Assembly: GCA_002317295.1 (NCBI GenBank)
Contig: DCIY01000015.1
Coordinates: 38,482 to 90,540, forward strand
Direction: 5' to 3'
Length of the DNA stretch: 52,059 nt
Source: Bacteroidales bacterium UBA1714
GTDB lineage: Bacteria; Bacteroidota; Bacteroidia; Bacteroidales; Paludibacteraceae
The notes under the pieces are model-generated. The model did no database searches. It was not told where the DNA came from and worked only from the letters and a program-made list of their open reading frames with translations. Of this stretch, positions 24,650-32,726 are shown piece after piece. Both the position numbers and the translations under genes were made by a program. Every line of letters begins with the position of its first letter. Within the stretch, counting starts at the first letter, position 1.

Positions 24650-24760
24650 CTTTCGAGGTTAACGAGGCTCCAGCACAACTTGGTTGTGATGGAGAGAGGA
24701 GGAAAAACGGAGCGCCTCGACTCGCAAAGCGAGGCTATTTAGCGGAGTTTATTCCGACGA
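24650..24760 (+). ncRNA. Structured leader before tRNA-Pro(GGG)
   Basis: Between promoter and tRNA lie about 110 nt with two strong hairpins: CTCCA-CACAAC/GTTGTG-TGGAG (24668-24694) and GCCTCG/CGAGGC (24715-24735). A 17-codon reading frame (24689-24742) overlaps them but has no support. It could be a processed 5' leader or an independent small RNA. No known family was recognised. Confidence 0.35.
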
Positions 24761-24834
24761 CGGGATGTGGCGCAGTCCGGTAGCGCAACGGTCTGGGGGA
24801 CCGGAGGTCGCAAGTTCAAATCTTGTCATCCCGA
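24761..24834 (+). tRNA. tRNA-Pro (anticodon GGG)
   Basis: A 74-nt cloverleaf with acceptor stem CGGGATG/CATCCCG (the C1-G72 pair typical of proline tRNAs), anticodon loop CTGGGGG and T-arm GTTCAAATC. The 3' CCA is not encoded (CAA follows), unlike the other two tRNAs here. The first pair of the anticodon stem appears mismatched (A27, G43). A terminator follows immediately. Confidence 0.93.
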
Positions 24835-24868
24835 CAAAAAAGAGAGTCACTGACTCTCTTTTTTTTGT
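24835..24868. terminator. Bidirectional intrinsic terminator
   Basis: AGAGAGT/ACTCTCT stem with a 5-nt loop, flanked by six A on the left and eight T on the right. It ends the tRNA-Pro transcript on the plus strand and the secreted-protein gene at 24895 on the minus strand. Confidence 0.85.
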
Positions 24869-24894
24869 TCTGACAATCTTCTCCACAGAAGTTC

Positions 24895-26916
24895 TTACTC
24901 GACCATGGCACCCATAGCATTGTAGGCCTTGCCGTTGCGACGGATAATGAGCATACCTCGACGCAGGATCTTCTGAGCTGTGGGTTCGGCTGGTACCACT
25001 TCCATGTCGGTAGCAGAATTATCGGTAATGGCCTTAACAATCACCTCGGCACTCTCGTACGGGGTATAAACCACCACCTTGCCCTCTACGGTTTCGGGTT
25101 CATAGGATAAGTAGGAAATGGTAATCGTCGTTTGACCGGCATGAGCACGGGCATCAATCGGATCCACACTGACAGATACATGCTCCAGCGTGGACTCTAC
25201 GCGAATCAATGTATCGCAAGTAATCCAATCCACATTGAAGGTGGCCGTATACGGAACTTCCTGACCGATAACCGCATATTTGCAGTGACCAAAGTCAATC
25301 ACCTCCTGATCCGCTTCCATCTTGCTTACGGAAGATACTTCAACATTCTTGACATACAATTCAGCAATCAGACCAAAATTGGCGGCCGAGAAGCGAACAC
25401 CTATCACATCCGCATCCAAAGGCAACGTAACCGTCGACCACTCGGAACTGAGATTGTACAACGAACTGGAAGTAAGAACTGCCGTCGAATCCTCATACAG
25501 CGCCGTGATGGTGAAGGTACCATTGTTGGAATACGTACGCTTACGAAGATCAAAGGTCATGGATTGAGGCTTACCATCAAAATAAATTTCCACGGGTGTG
25601 TAATCATCGTCGTTGAAGGTATATTTGGTGGTATCACTGTACAGGTTACAACCATCTACGGTGGAGACAGTCACCGAAGCAATCTGAGAAGCCTCTTCAT
25701 ACAAATAGTCCTCTGCAGCCACTGCCTGGAACATCGCCACACCTTTGACAAACGATGAATAAATGGCACCTTGCTCCGGATAGTAGGTGGCAATTTCCTC
25801 ACCGGCAATTGGCTCTACATCCACCTCAGCATTGGGGTTGGTCACCTGGGTGCTCACATAGACACCATCGTTCAATCCCAGCGTCCATTCATTGGTCTGT
25901 ACATCAGCAAACTTCCATGCCAAAGCATTTTCCAGTTTACTGATCGTAATCTCCATCTCCTGACTGCCTGCCAAACAGGCACCGGCTGCTTCCTGAGCCA
26001 CCTTCACCACCACCTTACCGGCTTTACCAAAGGACAATAGGGCGCCTTCCAATGCGGGATTGACACCACCCTGGTTGTTGATACCCGATTCGGTATACGA
26101 AACCAACGAATACACACGCTCTGCATGGCTGTTACTGGTCCACAAAGCCGCCAAATCAATGGCAGCATCGTTGACCTTATATTCATTCGCGCCCGTGTAC
26201 GCGTAAACCACCGTCACAGGATCCAAACGAACCACTGCCTTTACAAACGAGTACATATAGGACTTTTCGCCATCGGCCAAACCGGTGCTGGTACCCTTGG
26301 AAGTAACGGCCACCATGGTGGAGTTTTCAAAATTCACCACGCTGTTGTCGCAACTAAACTGAACGGTAACACTCAGGATGTTGTTGGCTACAGAGGAAGA
26401 TACGATGGTCCAATTCTCACCACCTACCAGTTCCAAATCAAAATCAGCGGCAGCATCTGCATGGCTGACAGCAAACTGTACCGTAGCGGTGTATGGACCG
26501 GCCACGCGGATGGTATCGATCACACCTTCAGCCACAACCGAATCCACCATCGAAGGAGCAAACAGCGCATAAAAAGTCAAATCATTCTTCGCTGAAAAAT
26601 CATCAAATTCCACCTTCGTGGATGTCAATTGGGTATAGGCTTCATCACTATACCAACCCATAAAAGCATAACCATCATTGGCATGCGCTGCAAAATACGC
26701 CTTATAACTGGATGCCCACGATGTACGCGAACTGGCATCGTAAGCATGATATTCCGATACATCCTTAGGCGTATTGTCATTATACGACACATACACACCA
26801 CCGGCCAAAGAACTACCTTCCGGAGTCGTATTGGGCCAAGCATAGGCCTTACCTTCGTAAGCCATAGCACTCATACCCATCATCAGGGTAATCGCTAAAA
26901 AGAAAAACTTTTTCAT
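24895..26916 (-). CDS. Large secreted protein with InlB B-like repeat and a C-terminal sorting-like tail
   Basis: This 673-residue exported protein starts with a signal peptide (MKKFFFLAITLMMGMSAMA). Residues about 85-120 (ANDGYAFMGWYSDEAY... TFYALFAP) match the InlB B-repeat pattern of surface proteins. The middle is beta-rich, with tandem immunoglobulin-like or carbohydrate-binding-like modules; no catalytic motif was recognised. The tail (PTAQKILRRGMLIIRRNGK, YNAMGAMVE) has the same layout as the tail of the amidase at 5627, as expected for type IX or related surface sorting. ATG 26922 would add two residues; 26916 gives the cleaner signal peptide. It is a single-gene transcript with its own promoter and terminator. 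Confidence 0.7.
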   Translation of the reverse strand: MKKFFFLAITLMMGMSAMAYEGKAYAWPNTTPEGSSLAGGVYVSYNDNTPKDVSEYHAYDASSRTSWASSYKAYFAAHANDGYAFMGWYSDEAYTQLTSTKVEFDDFSAKNDLTFYALFAPSMVDSVVAEGVIDTIRVAGPYTATVQFAVSHADAAADFDLELVGGENWTIVSSSVANNILSVTVQFSCDNSVVNFENSTMVAVTSKGTSTGLADGEKSYMYSFVKAVVRLDPVTVVYAYTGANEYKVNDAAIDLAALWTSNSHAERVYSLVSYTESGINNQGGVNPALEGALLSFGKAGKVVVKVAQEAAGACLAGSQEMEITISKLENALAWKFADVQTNEWTLGLNDGVYVSTQVTNPNAEVDVEPIAGEEIATYYPEQGAIYSSFVKGVAMFQAVAAEDYLYEEASQIASVTVSTVDGCNLYSDTTKYTFNDDDYTPVEIYFDGKPQSMTFDLRKRTYSNNGTFTITALYEDSTAVLTSSSLYNLSSEWSTVTLPLDADVIGVRFSAANFGLIAELYVKNVEVSSVSKMEADQEVIDFGHCKYAVIGQEVPYTATFNVDWITCDTLIRVESTLEHVSVSVDPIDARAHAGQTTITISYLSYEPETVEGKVVVYTPYESAEVIVKAITDNSATDMEVVPAEPTAQKILRRGMLIIRRNGKAYNAMGAMVE

Positions 26917-26983
26917 TGACATCAATTTTTTAATCCATTATTAATATATGAAACGTATTTATTGCTTAAGTGCAAAAATCGTG

Positions 26984-27015
26984 CAAAATTACAAAAAAGA
27001 ATGGAATTATGCAAA
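26984..27015 (-). promoter_or_regulatory. Promoter of the secreted InlB-like protein gene
   Basis: Minus strand: -33 TTTG (27012-27015, TTTGCATAAT), 20 bp, -7 TAATTTTG (26984-26991), leaving a 5' leader of about 60 nt. Confidence 0.85.
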
Positions 27016-27025
27016 TATTTTGGGC

Positions 27026-27058
27026 AAAAAAATAGGCCGACTCTCTCGAGCAGGCCTA
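27026..27058 (-). terminator. Intrinsic terminator of the candidate small RNA
   Basis: TAGGCC/GGCCTA stem with a 14-nt loop, followed on the minus strand by seven T. It lies just upstream of the promoter at 26984-27015. Confidence 0.85.
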
Positions 27059-27181
27059 CCCCCATCTAAAAATCAAAAAATTAATGCGAATTAATATAGC
27101 CGCTTCTTTCATTCAGCTATATTTCTTTACATCTTTTTTAACAATTCAATTAACCATATAGCTTTATGTTTTTCCCAAAAC
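27026..27181 (-). ncRNA. Candidate small RNA of about 155 nt
   Basis: A perfect promoter (27188-27219) and a classical terminator (27026-27058) delimit a transcript with no gene. Internal structure includes ATATAGC/GCTATAT (27096-27124 region) and TTAAT/ATTAA around a TCGC loop. An 18-codon hydrophobic reading frame (MKEAAILIRINFL...) is present but has no clear ribosome binding context, so a leader peptide is possible. Apart from this unit the 406-bp gap (26926-27331) holds only the promoter of the secreted protein. The RNA family is unknown. Confidence 0.55.
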
Positions 27182-27187
27182 ACGATG

Positions 27188-27219
27188 CAAAATTATCCTT
27201 TTAATTTTACATGTGCAAA
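27188..27219 (-). promoter_or_regulatory. Promoter of the candidate 155-nt small RNA
   Basis: Minus strand: -33 TTTG (27216-27219), 20 bp, -7 TAATTTTG (27188-27195). Confidence 0.8.
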
Positions 27220-27331
27220 TTATTTCATCAAAAAAATGCATTTTCTGGTAAAAAAACGTGTTTTTTGTTTTAATTAGTACATTTTTACAAGAATTGATAC
27301 ATCGATTTGGAGAAATTGCTACACGTCTGTC

Positions 27332-28702
27332 TTATTCCGTCTGATTATCAAGAGCGGGTAATTCGCTGTCACCGGAGACTATTTTGTGCACTTTGGGGCG
27401 CTTGACACTGGTGATACCCATTCCACGCAAATCATCCACTCGCTTGAGCAAATTACCACGACCATCACTGAGTTGATCGGTCAGTGTCTTGCAGGTTCCT
27501 ACAGCAGTGGACAACTGTTTGGACAGGGACACACTCGTATCTACCAGTCCAATCACTTTATCGTACATATTATTGGCCGCCTCAATGATTTTGCGACAGT
27601 TGTCTTCCTGACGAGTACCATTCCACGACTGCAGTACCAAATTGAGCGCCAACATCAGATTGGTAGGATTGAGGATAATCACTCCCTTACGGTAAGCATC
27701 CTGTGCCAAGGAACGATTGTAGTTCATAGCCATCACATAAGCTCCTTCATTGGGCATAAACATCAACACATAGTTCATGGCTCCTTCCACATATTTGGGA
27801 TACTCCTTTTTGGCTAACTCACTCACGTGGGAGACAACAGATTCATAGTTTTTTCGTACACCTTGCTCATACCCCTCCTGGGTTTCTGCTCCAATAGCAT
27901 CCGCATAAGCGGTCAGCGATACCTTGCTGTCCACAATGATACGACCTCCTTCGGGAGTATGGATGATAAAGTCCGGACGGTAACTCTCGCGATTGCCAAT
28001 ACTAATCACCTCTTGCTTAGTATACTCTATTCCCTCACGCAGTCCACTGCCTGACAGGATATCGTCCAGCACCTGTTCGCCCCAATCACCATGCACTTTC
28101 CCTTTATTTTTCATAGCCTCCGCCAGGTTGTCTGCCTGTTTACCCACATTCTCGGTCTGTTGAACCATTTGTTTGAGGGCGCCTTCGAGGGAAGAGGTAC
28201 TCTTCTCGTGAGCCGAACGGGTTTCCGTCATCAGTTTGTTCATATTCTCCATTTGCTGATTGAGCGGCGCAATCAGTTTCTCCACACTTTCCTGATTGGT
28301 TTTTTTCAGCTCCTGTTGTTGCTGCTTAAGAAACTCACCCGTGGCATTTTTCATTTGTTCCTGCACCTTATCCATCGTTTCTGTAAATCGGTTACGCTCT
28401 GCCTCCACCGCCTGAGTGTGACGTTGTTCCATGGCCTGCATCGCCTCCACATGGCGTTTTTCCATCGCCTCCACCACATCCCGATGGGCACGCTCTTTGG
28501 CATCCAACAGTTCCTGGGTATGCACTTGGGCATCGGCTTTCACCTTATCCATATTTTTCTCGGCATTCTCCAGTTCCGCCTGCAACCTGGCCGTAGCTGC
28601 CTTTTGTTCAGCGGCAGAAGAAGATTTGGCACTGCGGAGCATGATCACAGCTCCTATTCCTGCCAGCACAAGACCGGCAATAAACGAAAATAACATTTCC
28701 AT
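27332..28702 (-). CDS. rmuC: DNA recombination protein RmuC
   Basis: This 456-residue protein is an RmuC family member, thought to limit inversions at short inverted repeats through a nuclease-like domain. An N-terminal membrane helix (residues 5-23) is followed by a long coiled coil rich in Glu, Lys, Gln and Met (about 30-190), then the RmuC core with HGDWGEQVLDDILSGSGL near residue 204, DFIIHTPEGGRIIVDSKVSL near 255 (restriction-endonuclease-like D...DxK) and YVMAMNY near 325. Length is typical. The gene has no visible Bacteroidetes-type promoter just upstream. It is relevant that this window is rich in short inverted repeats. Confidence 0.95.
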   Translation of the reverse strand: MEMLFSFIAGLVLAGIGAVIMLRSAKSSSAAEQKAATARLQAELENAEKNMDKVKADAQVHTQELLDAKERAHRDVVEAMEKRHVEAMQAMEQRHTQAVEAERNRFTETMDKVQEQMKNATGEFLKQQQQELKKTNQESVEKLIAPLNQQMENMNKLMTETRSAHEKSTSSLEGALKQMVQQTENVGKQADNLAEAMKNKGKVHGDWGEQVLDDILSGSGLREGIEYTKQEVISIGNRESYRPDFIIHTPEGGRIIVDSKVSLTAYADAIGAETQEGYEQGVRKNYESVVSHVSELAKKEYPKYVEGAMNYVLMFMPNEGAYVMAMNYNRSLAQDAYRKGVIILNPTNLMLALNLVLQSWNGTRQEDNCRKIIEAANNMYDKVIGLVDTSVSLSKQLSTAVGTCKTLTDQLSDGRGNLLKRVDDLRGMGITSVKRPKVHKIVSGDSELPALDNQTE

Positions 28703-28785
28703 ATTGTTGGTGTTTTAATTGGTTTCACATTCTATTATACGTCATTTCCACCCAAAGTGCAAGGAAAAAGCGTACGATCGAAGAC

Positions 28786-28816
28786 AAAAAAAAGAGCAGG
28801 AGCTGCTCTTTTTTTT
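28786..28816. terminator. Bidirectional terminator between rmuC and tRNA-Pro(CGG)
   Basis: AAAGAGCAG/CTGCTCTTT stem with a 3-nt loop, flanked by A-runs on the left and T-runs on the right. It serves the minus-strand AraC-tRNA transcript. Confidence 0.85.
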
Positions 28817-28847
28817 GTCGAGCACCTTCAGATCGAAGACCACTCGC

Positions 28848-28923
28848 TGGTCGAGAAGAGGCGACTCGAACGCCCGACCCCCACGTCCCGAACGTGGTAC
28901 GCTACCAACTGCGCTACTTCTCG
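28848..28923 (-). tRNA. tRNA-Pro (anticodon CGG)
   Basis: A 76-nt cloverleaf with encoded CCA on the minus strand. Acceptor stem CGAGAAG/CTTCTCG has the proline C1-G72 pair; the anticodon stem CCACG/CGTGG carries loop TTCGGGA, giving CGG, which reads CCG. The mature 5' end is only 3 bp after the stop codon of the AraC gene, so the tRNA is probably cut from that mRNA. Confidence 0.95.
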
Positions 28924-28926
28924 AAA

Positions 28927-29781
28927 TTATTCTTTCATACGATATGTCTTGGGAGGCATTCCGACTGCCGTGTGGAAAAATCGTGAAAACATCGCGACAC
29001 TTCCAAATCCCAGACTGGCGGAAATATCCTTAATGGGAGCATTCGAAATCTTCAACTGGGCCTTGGCATCGGTAATCAACGCATCCTCAATCAACTCTCC
29101 GGCGGTACGCCCACTCACCATCTTGATCATGCTGCACAAATGCGGCAGCGTCACTCGCAAATGTTTGGCATATTGGGATACCTTATGCCACTGCGTATAG
29201 TGCTCCAAGACCAACTTCGTATATTCCTGATACAACTCCGTCTTTCGATCTCTGGGTTGAGGATGGTATGTGTCGGACATCTTAGCATAGGTAGAAAACA
29301 TCAACTGCAACAAACTGAACACATACACCATTCTATCCGAATTCAACATCGATGGCTTGACATTGGAAGCCTCCATCAACAACTCTGCCAGATGAACGAT
29401 CACTCCGCTTTGTTCCTCATTCAAATGCGCTACCGGACTGTGCAACTGCATCGTCTCCAGCGACATTCGAGAACGGAACGTATTCTTTTCCAGAAAAGAG
29501 GACGAGAATAATACATAATACACAAGGGCATCTGGCGAAAACTCATGAATCAGCAAAAAACTGCCCGGCTCCAACAGCAATGCATCGTTTTGACGGAACT
29601 CATAACGATTAATATTAATCGTAGCACTCGCGGTTCCTCTAACCATAAATGCATATACTCCGCACTTTATCTTACACGGAAAGCGGCCGTATTCATTCAT
29701 AATCTTGCCACTGGCATCTCCAACCAGAAAATCCACAGGGCAATCCAACAATGGTATATTATTCAGGTCTTGCATAAGCAT
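28927..29781 (-). CDS. AraC-family transcriptional regulator
   Basis: This 284-residue regulator has an N-terminal cupin-like sensing domain (residues about 10-150; ASATININRYEFRQNDALLLEPGSFLLI is typical) and a C-terminal double helix-turn-helix domain (about 185-284) with the second-helix signature DISASLGFGSVAMFSRFFHTAVGMPPKTYR. Such proteins bind DNA and respond to small molecules. The ligand is unknown. Another start, ATG at 29775, would shorten it by two residues. The promoter at 29802-29833 leaves a leader of about 14 nt. The stop is 3 bp from tRNA-Pro(CGG), so regulator and tRNA share a transcript. Confidence 0.92.
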   Translation of the reverse strand: MLMQDLNNIPLLDCPVDFLVGDASGKIMNEYGRFPCKIKCGVYAFMVRGTASATININRYEFRQNDALLLEPGSFLLIHEFSPDALVYYVLFSSSFLEKNTFRSRMSLETMQLHSPVAHLNEEQSGVIVHLAELLMEASNVKPSMLNSDRMVYVFSLLQLMFSTYAKMSDTYHPQPRDRKTELYQEYTKLVLEHYTQWHKVSQYAKHLRVTLPHLCSMIKMVSGRTAGELIEDALITDAKAQLKISNAPIKDISASLGFGSVAMFSRFFHTAVGMPPKTYRMKE

Positions 29782-29801
29782 CCTTTCTGCAAAAGCGACT
29801 G

Positions 29802-29833
29802 CAAAATTACTGCTTTTTTATGATATATGCAAA
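29802..29833 (-). promoter_or_regulatory. Promoter of the AraC gene and tRNA-Pro(CGG)
   Basis: Minus strand: -33 TTTG (29830-29833, TTTGCATATAT), 20 bp, -7 TAATTTTG (29802-29809). The boxes match those of the tRNA-Ala and tRNA-Pro(GGG) promoters. Confidence 0.85.
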
Positions 29834-29881
29834 TATATTACCCAAAAAAAGGACTTTTTATGTCATTTTTTTCGAATGGAC

Positions 29882-30613
29882 TTAAAATATAATGGCAAAA
29901 TGGGCTCCTACACTGACCAAACTATGACCAGACTCCAACCGATAAGAGGTGCCATACACCTCCGGGTATGTGGTCAGATTGTCCTGCTGAAACCGGGAAT
30001 ATATCCCCACCATCAGGGCAGAAGTGGAACCAAACGCGTACCTATAATCTATATCCACGCCCGCGCACAAACCACCACGGGTGTGATGCGCGCTCAGGCC
30101 ATAACCCAAACCAAATCCGACCGAAGGCGAATGACGACCACTCAACAGCGGAATCGAAGTGACCACCTGAATGGGAATATAAGAATACGTTTGGGCTAAT
30201 AATACCCCATGATATCCGATACTGCCTCCCAGAAAAATATGACGATGACCCAAATCGTAAGTACCTATCTGAAACTCGGCACTCAAATCCGTACCCCAAG
30301 CCTGCTTGGGCAAAGTCACCGCACCGGCTCCTGCCAACACCCGTATGGCTACTTTTTTGGGTTCTTCTGCCTTCACAACATCCTGCACATTTTCAGTGGA
30401 TAGGGTCGCCTGACGCTGGATGTTTTGCACATCTAATTTGGGATATTGAAACCGACGTCCCTGCTGATCTCGAAGCACCACGACATCGTCGTTTTCAAAA
30501 ATCAACTCTCCATAGACCTGACTGCCGTTCGTCAGGTTCACCGCCACCAAATCGGCAGCAGTCACCTGTAAAAAGGACAACATGACCCAAAAAAAGAGAC
30601 AGATTCGCTTCAT
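29882..30613 (-). CDS. Outer-membrane protein with N-terminal SH3/Sm-like segment
   Basis: This 243-residue protein has a signal peptide (MKRICLFFWVMLSFLQVTA). Residues about 22-60 (LVAVNLTNGSQVYGELIFENDDVVVLRD) look like a small beta-barrel of SH3 or Sm type, seen in other Bacteroidales surface proteins. The C-terminal 150 residues alternate polar and aromatic residues, with GGSIGYHGVLLAQ and GFGLGYGLSAHH strands, and end in a phenylalanine (GAHFAIIF), as in an eight-stranded outer-membrane barrel. No specific function was recognised. Reading upstream to 30682 is possible but would precede the -7 box at 30632-30639; ATG 30613 is chosen. Confidence 0.65.
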   Translation of the reverse strand: MKRICLFFWVMLSFLQVTAADLVAVNLTNGSQVYGELIFENDDVVVLRDQQGRRFQYPKLDVQNIQRQATLSTENVQDVVKAEEPKKVAIRVLAGAGAVTLPKQAWGTDLSAEFQIGTYDLGHRHIFLGGSIGYHGVLLAQTYSYIPIQVVTSIPLLSGRHSPSVGFGLGYGLSAHHTRGGLCAGVDIDYRYAFGSTSALMVGIYSRFQQDNLTTYPEVYGTSYRLESGHSLVSVGAHFAIIF

Positions 30614-30631
30614 TATGCTCACAATTTTGCG

Positions 30632-30663
30632 CAAAAGTACAAAATTATTTTCAAATATACAAA
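30632..30663 (-). promoter_or_regulatory. Promoter of the outer-membrane protein gene
   Basis: Minus strand: -33 TTTG (30660-30663), 20 bp, -7 TACTTTTG (30632-30639). It overlaps the aspA promoter on the other strand. Confidence 0.75.
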
Positions 30664-30679
30664 AAAAGTTGTATCTTTG
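30648..30679 (+). promoter_or_regulatory. Promoter of the aspA-rdgB-porZ operon
   Basis: -7 TATCTTTG at 30672-30679, with a TTTT in the -33 position (30648-30651) 20 bp upstream. It overlaps the minus-strand promoter. Confidence 0.65.
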
Positions 30680-30717
30680 CATCAGTTTTTAATCTTTAAT
30701 GCACAAATGTCGTGAAA

Positions 30718-32127
30718 ATGCGTATCGAAAGTGATTTAATTGGGGAAAAACAAATTCCCTCCGAAGCTTTATATGGTGTTCAAACCATGCGTGGAATCGA
30801 AAATTTTCCGATTTCGAAATTTAAGTTACAGGATTACCCTCTTTTTATACAGGGATTAGCCTATACCAAACTGGGGGCCGCCATGGCCAACCATGAATTG
30901 GGACTGTTGACCGAGGAACAATATCAGGCCATTCGTCAGGCCTGTGAGGAACTGTTGGACGGTCAACATCATGAGATGTTTCCCGTCGACCTCATTCAGG
31001 GAGGGGCCGGAACAACCACCAACATGAATGCCAATGAGGTGATTGCCAACCGTGCGCTCCAAATCATGGGACATCAGGCAGGTGAGTACCAATATTGCTC
31101 GCCCAACGACCATGTCAACTGCTCCCAATCTACCAATGACGCCTACCCTACCGCTATCCATTTGGCACTCTATGCCACCAGTCTGGAGTATAAGAAACAT
31201 TATCAGGCACTGATTCAGGCTTTCCGTCAAAAAGAAGAAGCGTTTAAGGATATCCTCAAAATGGGTCGTACTCAATTGGAAGACGCAGTGCCCATGACAC
31301 TGGGACAGACATTTGGAGCCATGGCGCAGATATTGGAAGAGGAAATTCCTCATTTGGACCTGGCTGCTGAAGAAATGCTGACTGTCAATATGGGTGCTAC
31401 GGCCATTGGTACCGGTATTTGTGCCGAACCCGGTTATGCCGAGAAATGTGTACAGGCATTGGCACAACTGACCGGGTGGAATATTCGCCTGGCTCCCAAT
31501 CTGGTAGCCGCCACCTCGGACACCAGTTCCATGGTAGGTTTTTCGTCCGCGTTGAAGCGCGTAGCCACCAAACTGAATAAGATCAGCAACGACCTGCGAT
31601 TGCTCGGCAGTGGACCCAAGTGCGGACTGCATGAGATCGATTTGCCGGCACGCCAACCGGGCAGTTCCATCATGCCGGGCAAGGTGAATCCTGTCATTCC
31701 GGAAGTAATGAACCAAATCTGCTACAAGGTGATTGGCAACGACCTGTGCGTGAGCATGTGTAACCAGGAGGCGCAAATGGAACTGAATGCCATGGAACCG
31801 ACCATGGCTCAGTGCTGTCTGGAGAGTGCGGAAATCATGATGAATGGTATGGATGTCTTGCGTACCTATTGCATCGAAGGCATACGCGCCAACGCCGAAC
31901 AGTGTGAGCAATATCTGAAAGGAAGTATCGGTATTGTCACGGCGCTGAATCCCATTATCGGATACAAAAATTCCACCAAGATTGCCAAGGAAGCCATGGC
32001 TACCGGCAAACGCGTGTATGATTTGGTACTGGAGCATGAGATTCTGACGCAGGAAGAACTGGACACGATTCTTAGTCCCGAGAATATGATTAAACCGGTA
32101 AAACTCAATATTCGCAAACGCAGATGA
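30718..32127 (+). CDS. aspA: Aspartate ammonia-lyase
   Basis: This 469-residue fumarase/aspartase superfamily enzyme converts L-aspartate to fumarate and ammonia, feeding fumarate respiration in anaerobes. The superfamily signature GSSIMPGKVN is at residues 315-324, with the catalytic serine loop. GGAGTTTNMNANEVIANRAL near residue 96 and TQLEDAVPMTLGQTFGA near 185 complete the active site. ATG 30718 is preferred to GTG 30712, which would add two residues. It overlaps rdgB by 4 bp (ATGA). Fumarase is a less likely alternative, since the N-terminal sequence is closer to aspartases. Confidence 0.92.
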   Translation: MRIESDLIGEKQIPSEALYGVQTMRGIENFPISKFKLQDYPLFIQGLAYTKLGAAMANHELGLLTEEQYQAIRQACEELLDGQHHEMFPVDLIQGGAGTTTNMNANEVIANRALQIMGHQAGEYQYCSPNDHVNCSQSTNDAYPTAIHLALYATSLEYKKHYQALIQAFRQKEEAFKDILKMGRTQLEDAVPMTLGQTFGAMAQILEEEIPHLDLAAEEMLTVNMGATAIGTGICAEPGYAEKCVQALAQLTGWNIRLAPNLVAATSDTSSMVGFSSALKRVATKLNKISNDLRLLGSGPKCGLHEIDLPARQPGSSIMPGKVNPVIPEVMNQICYKVIGNDLCVSMCNQEAQMELNAMEPTMAQCCLESAEIMMNGMDVLRTYCIEGIRANAEQCEQYLKGSIGIVTALNPIIGYKNSTKIAKEAMATGKRVYDLVLEHEILTQEELDTILSPENMIKPVKLNIRKRR

Positions 32128-32726
32128 TTTTTGTTTTCGCCAGCAATAATGCCCACAAGTTGGCCGAAGTGAGGCCCATCTTGGCTCCCATTCAGGTCTT
32201 GAGTCTGGAAGATATCGGTTGTTGTATCGATGTACAGGAAACAGGTACCACACTGGAAGAAAACTCCATGATCAAGGCGCAAACCATAGCGCAGTGGTTA
32301 ACCGCTCACCCCACTCATTCCACCATAGATGGCATCATTGCGGACGATACGGGATTGGAAATTGATGCACTCCATGGTCAACCGGGTGTCTTTACGGCCC
32401 GTTGGGCCGGAGAAGGGCATCGAGATGGGGATAACCGACGCAAAGCCCTGCGCGAACTGGAAGGACAAACCCAACGCGGAGCGCAGTTTCGTACCGTCAT
32501 CACCCTCATCACTCCCCATATCACCCACCAGTTAAGCGGTTGTGTGCGGGGACAAATCGCTGTACAGGAATATGGAGAAGGGGGATTTGGCTACGATCCC
32601 ATCTTTATTCCGGACGGATATGACCGCACATTTGCCGAATTGAGCAGTGAAATAAAAAACACCATCAGTCATCGCGCTCGTGCGCTGCAAGCCCTACAAC
32701 TGTTTATTCAACAATCTCAGATATGA
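32124..32726 (+). CDS. rdgB: Non-canonical purine NTP pyrophosphatase
   Basis: This 200-residue Ham1/RdgB enzyme hydrolyses ITP, dITP and XTP to monophosphates, keeping damaged purines out of DNA and RNA. The N-terminal FASNNAHKLAEV (residues 4-15) is the family's triphosphate-binding SxNxxK motif; ADDTGLEIDALHGQPGVFTARWAGEG near residue 74 holds the metal-binding acidic pair and the SARYAG-like segment; GFGYDPIF near 155 forms the base pocket. Length matches (about 195). It overlaps both aspA and porZ by 4 bp. Confidence 0.95.
   Translation: MIFVFASNNAHKLAEVRPILAPIQVLSLEDIGCCIDVQETGTTLEENSMIKAQTIAQWLTAHPTHSTIDGIIADDTGLEIDALHGQPGVFTARWAGEGHRDGDNRRKALRELEGQTQRGAQFRTVITLITPHITHQLSGCVRGQIAVQEYGEGGFGYDPIFIPDGYDRTFAELSSEIKNTISHRARALQALQLFIQQSQI

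Noticed and set aside
24689..24742. A 17-codon peptide before tRNA-Pro(GGG)
   Set aside because: It overlaps two strong hairpins and has no supporting codon signal; a structured RNA explains the sequence better.
30856..32253. A 465-codon frame opposite aspA
   Set aside because: aspA on the plus strand has all family motifs; the mirror frame has no promoter or recognisable domain.
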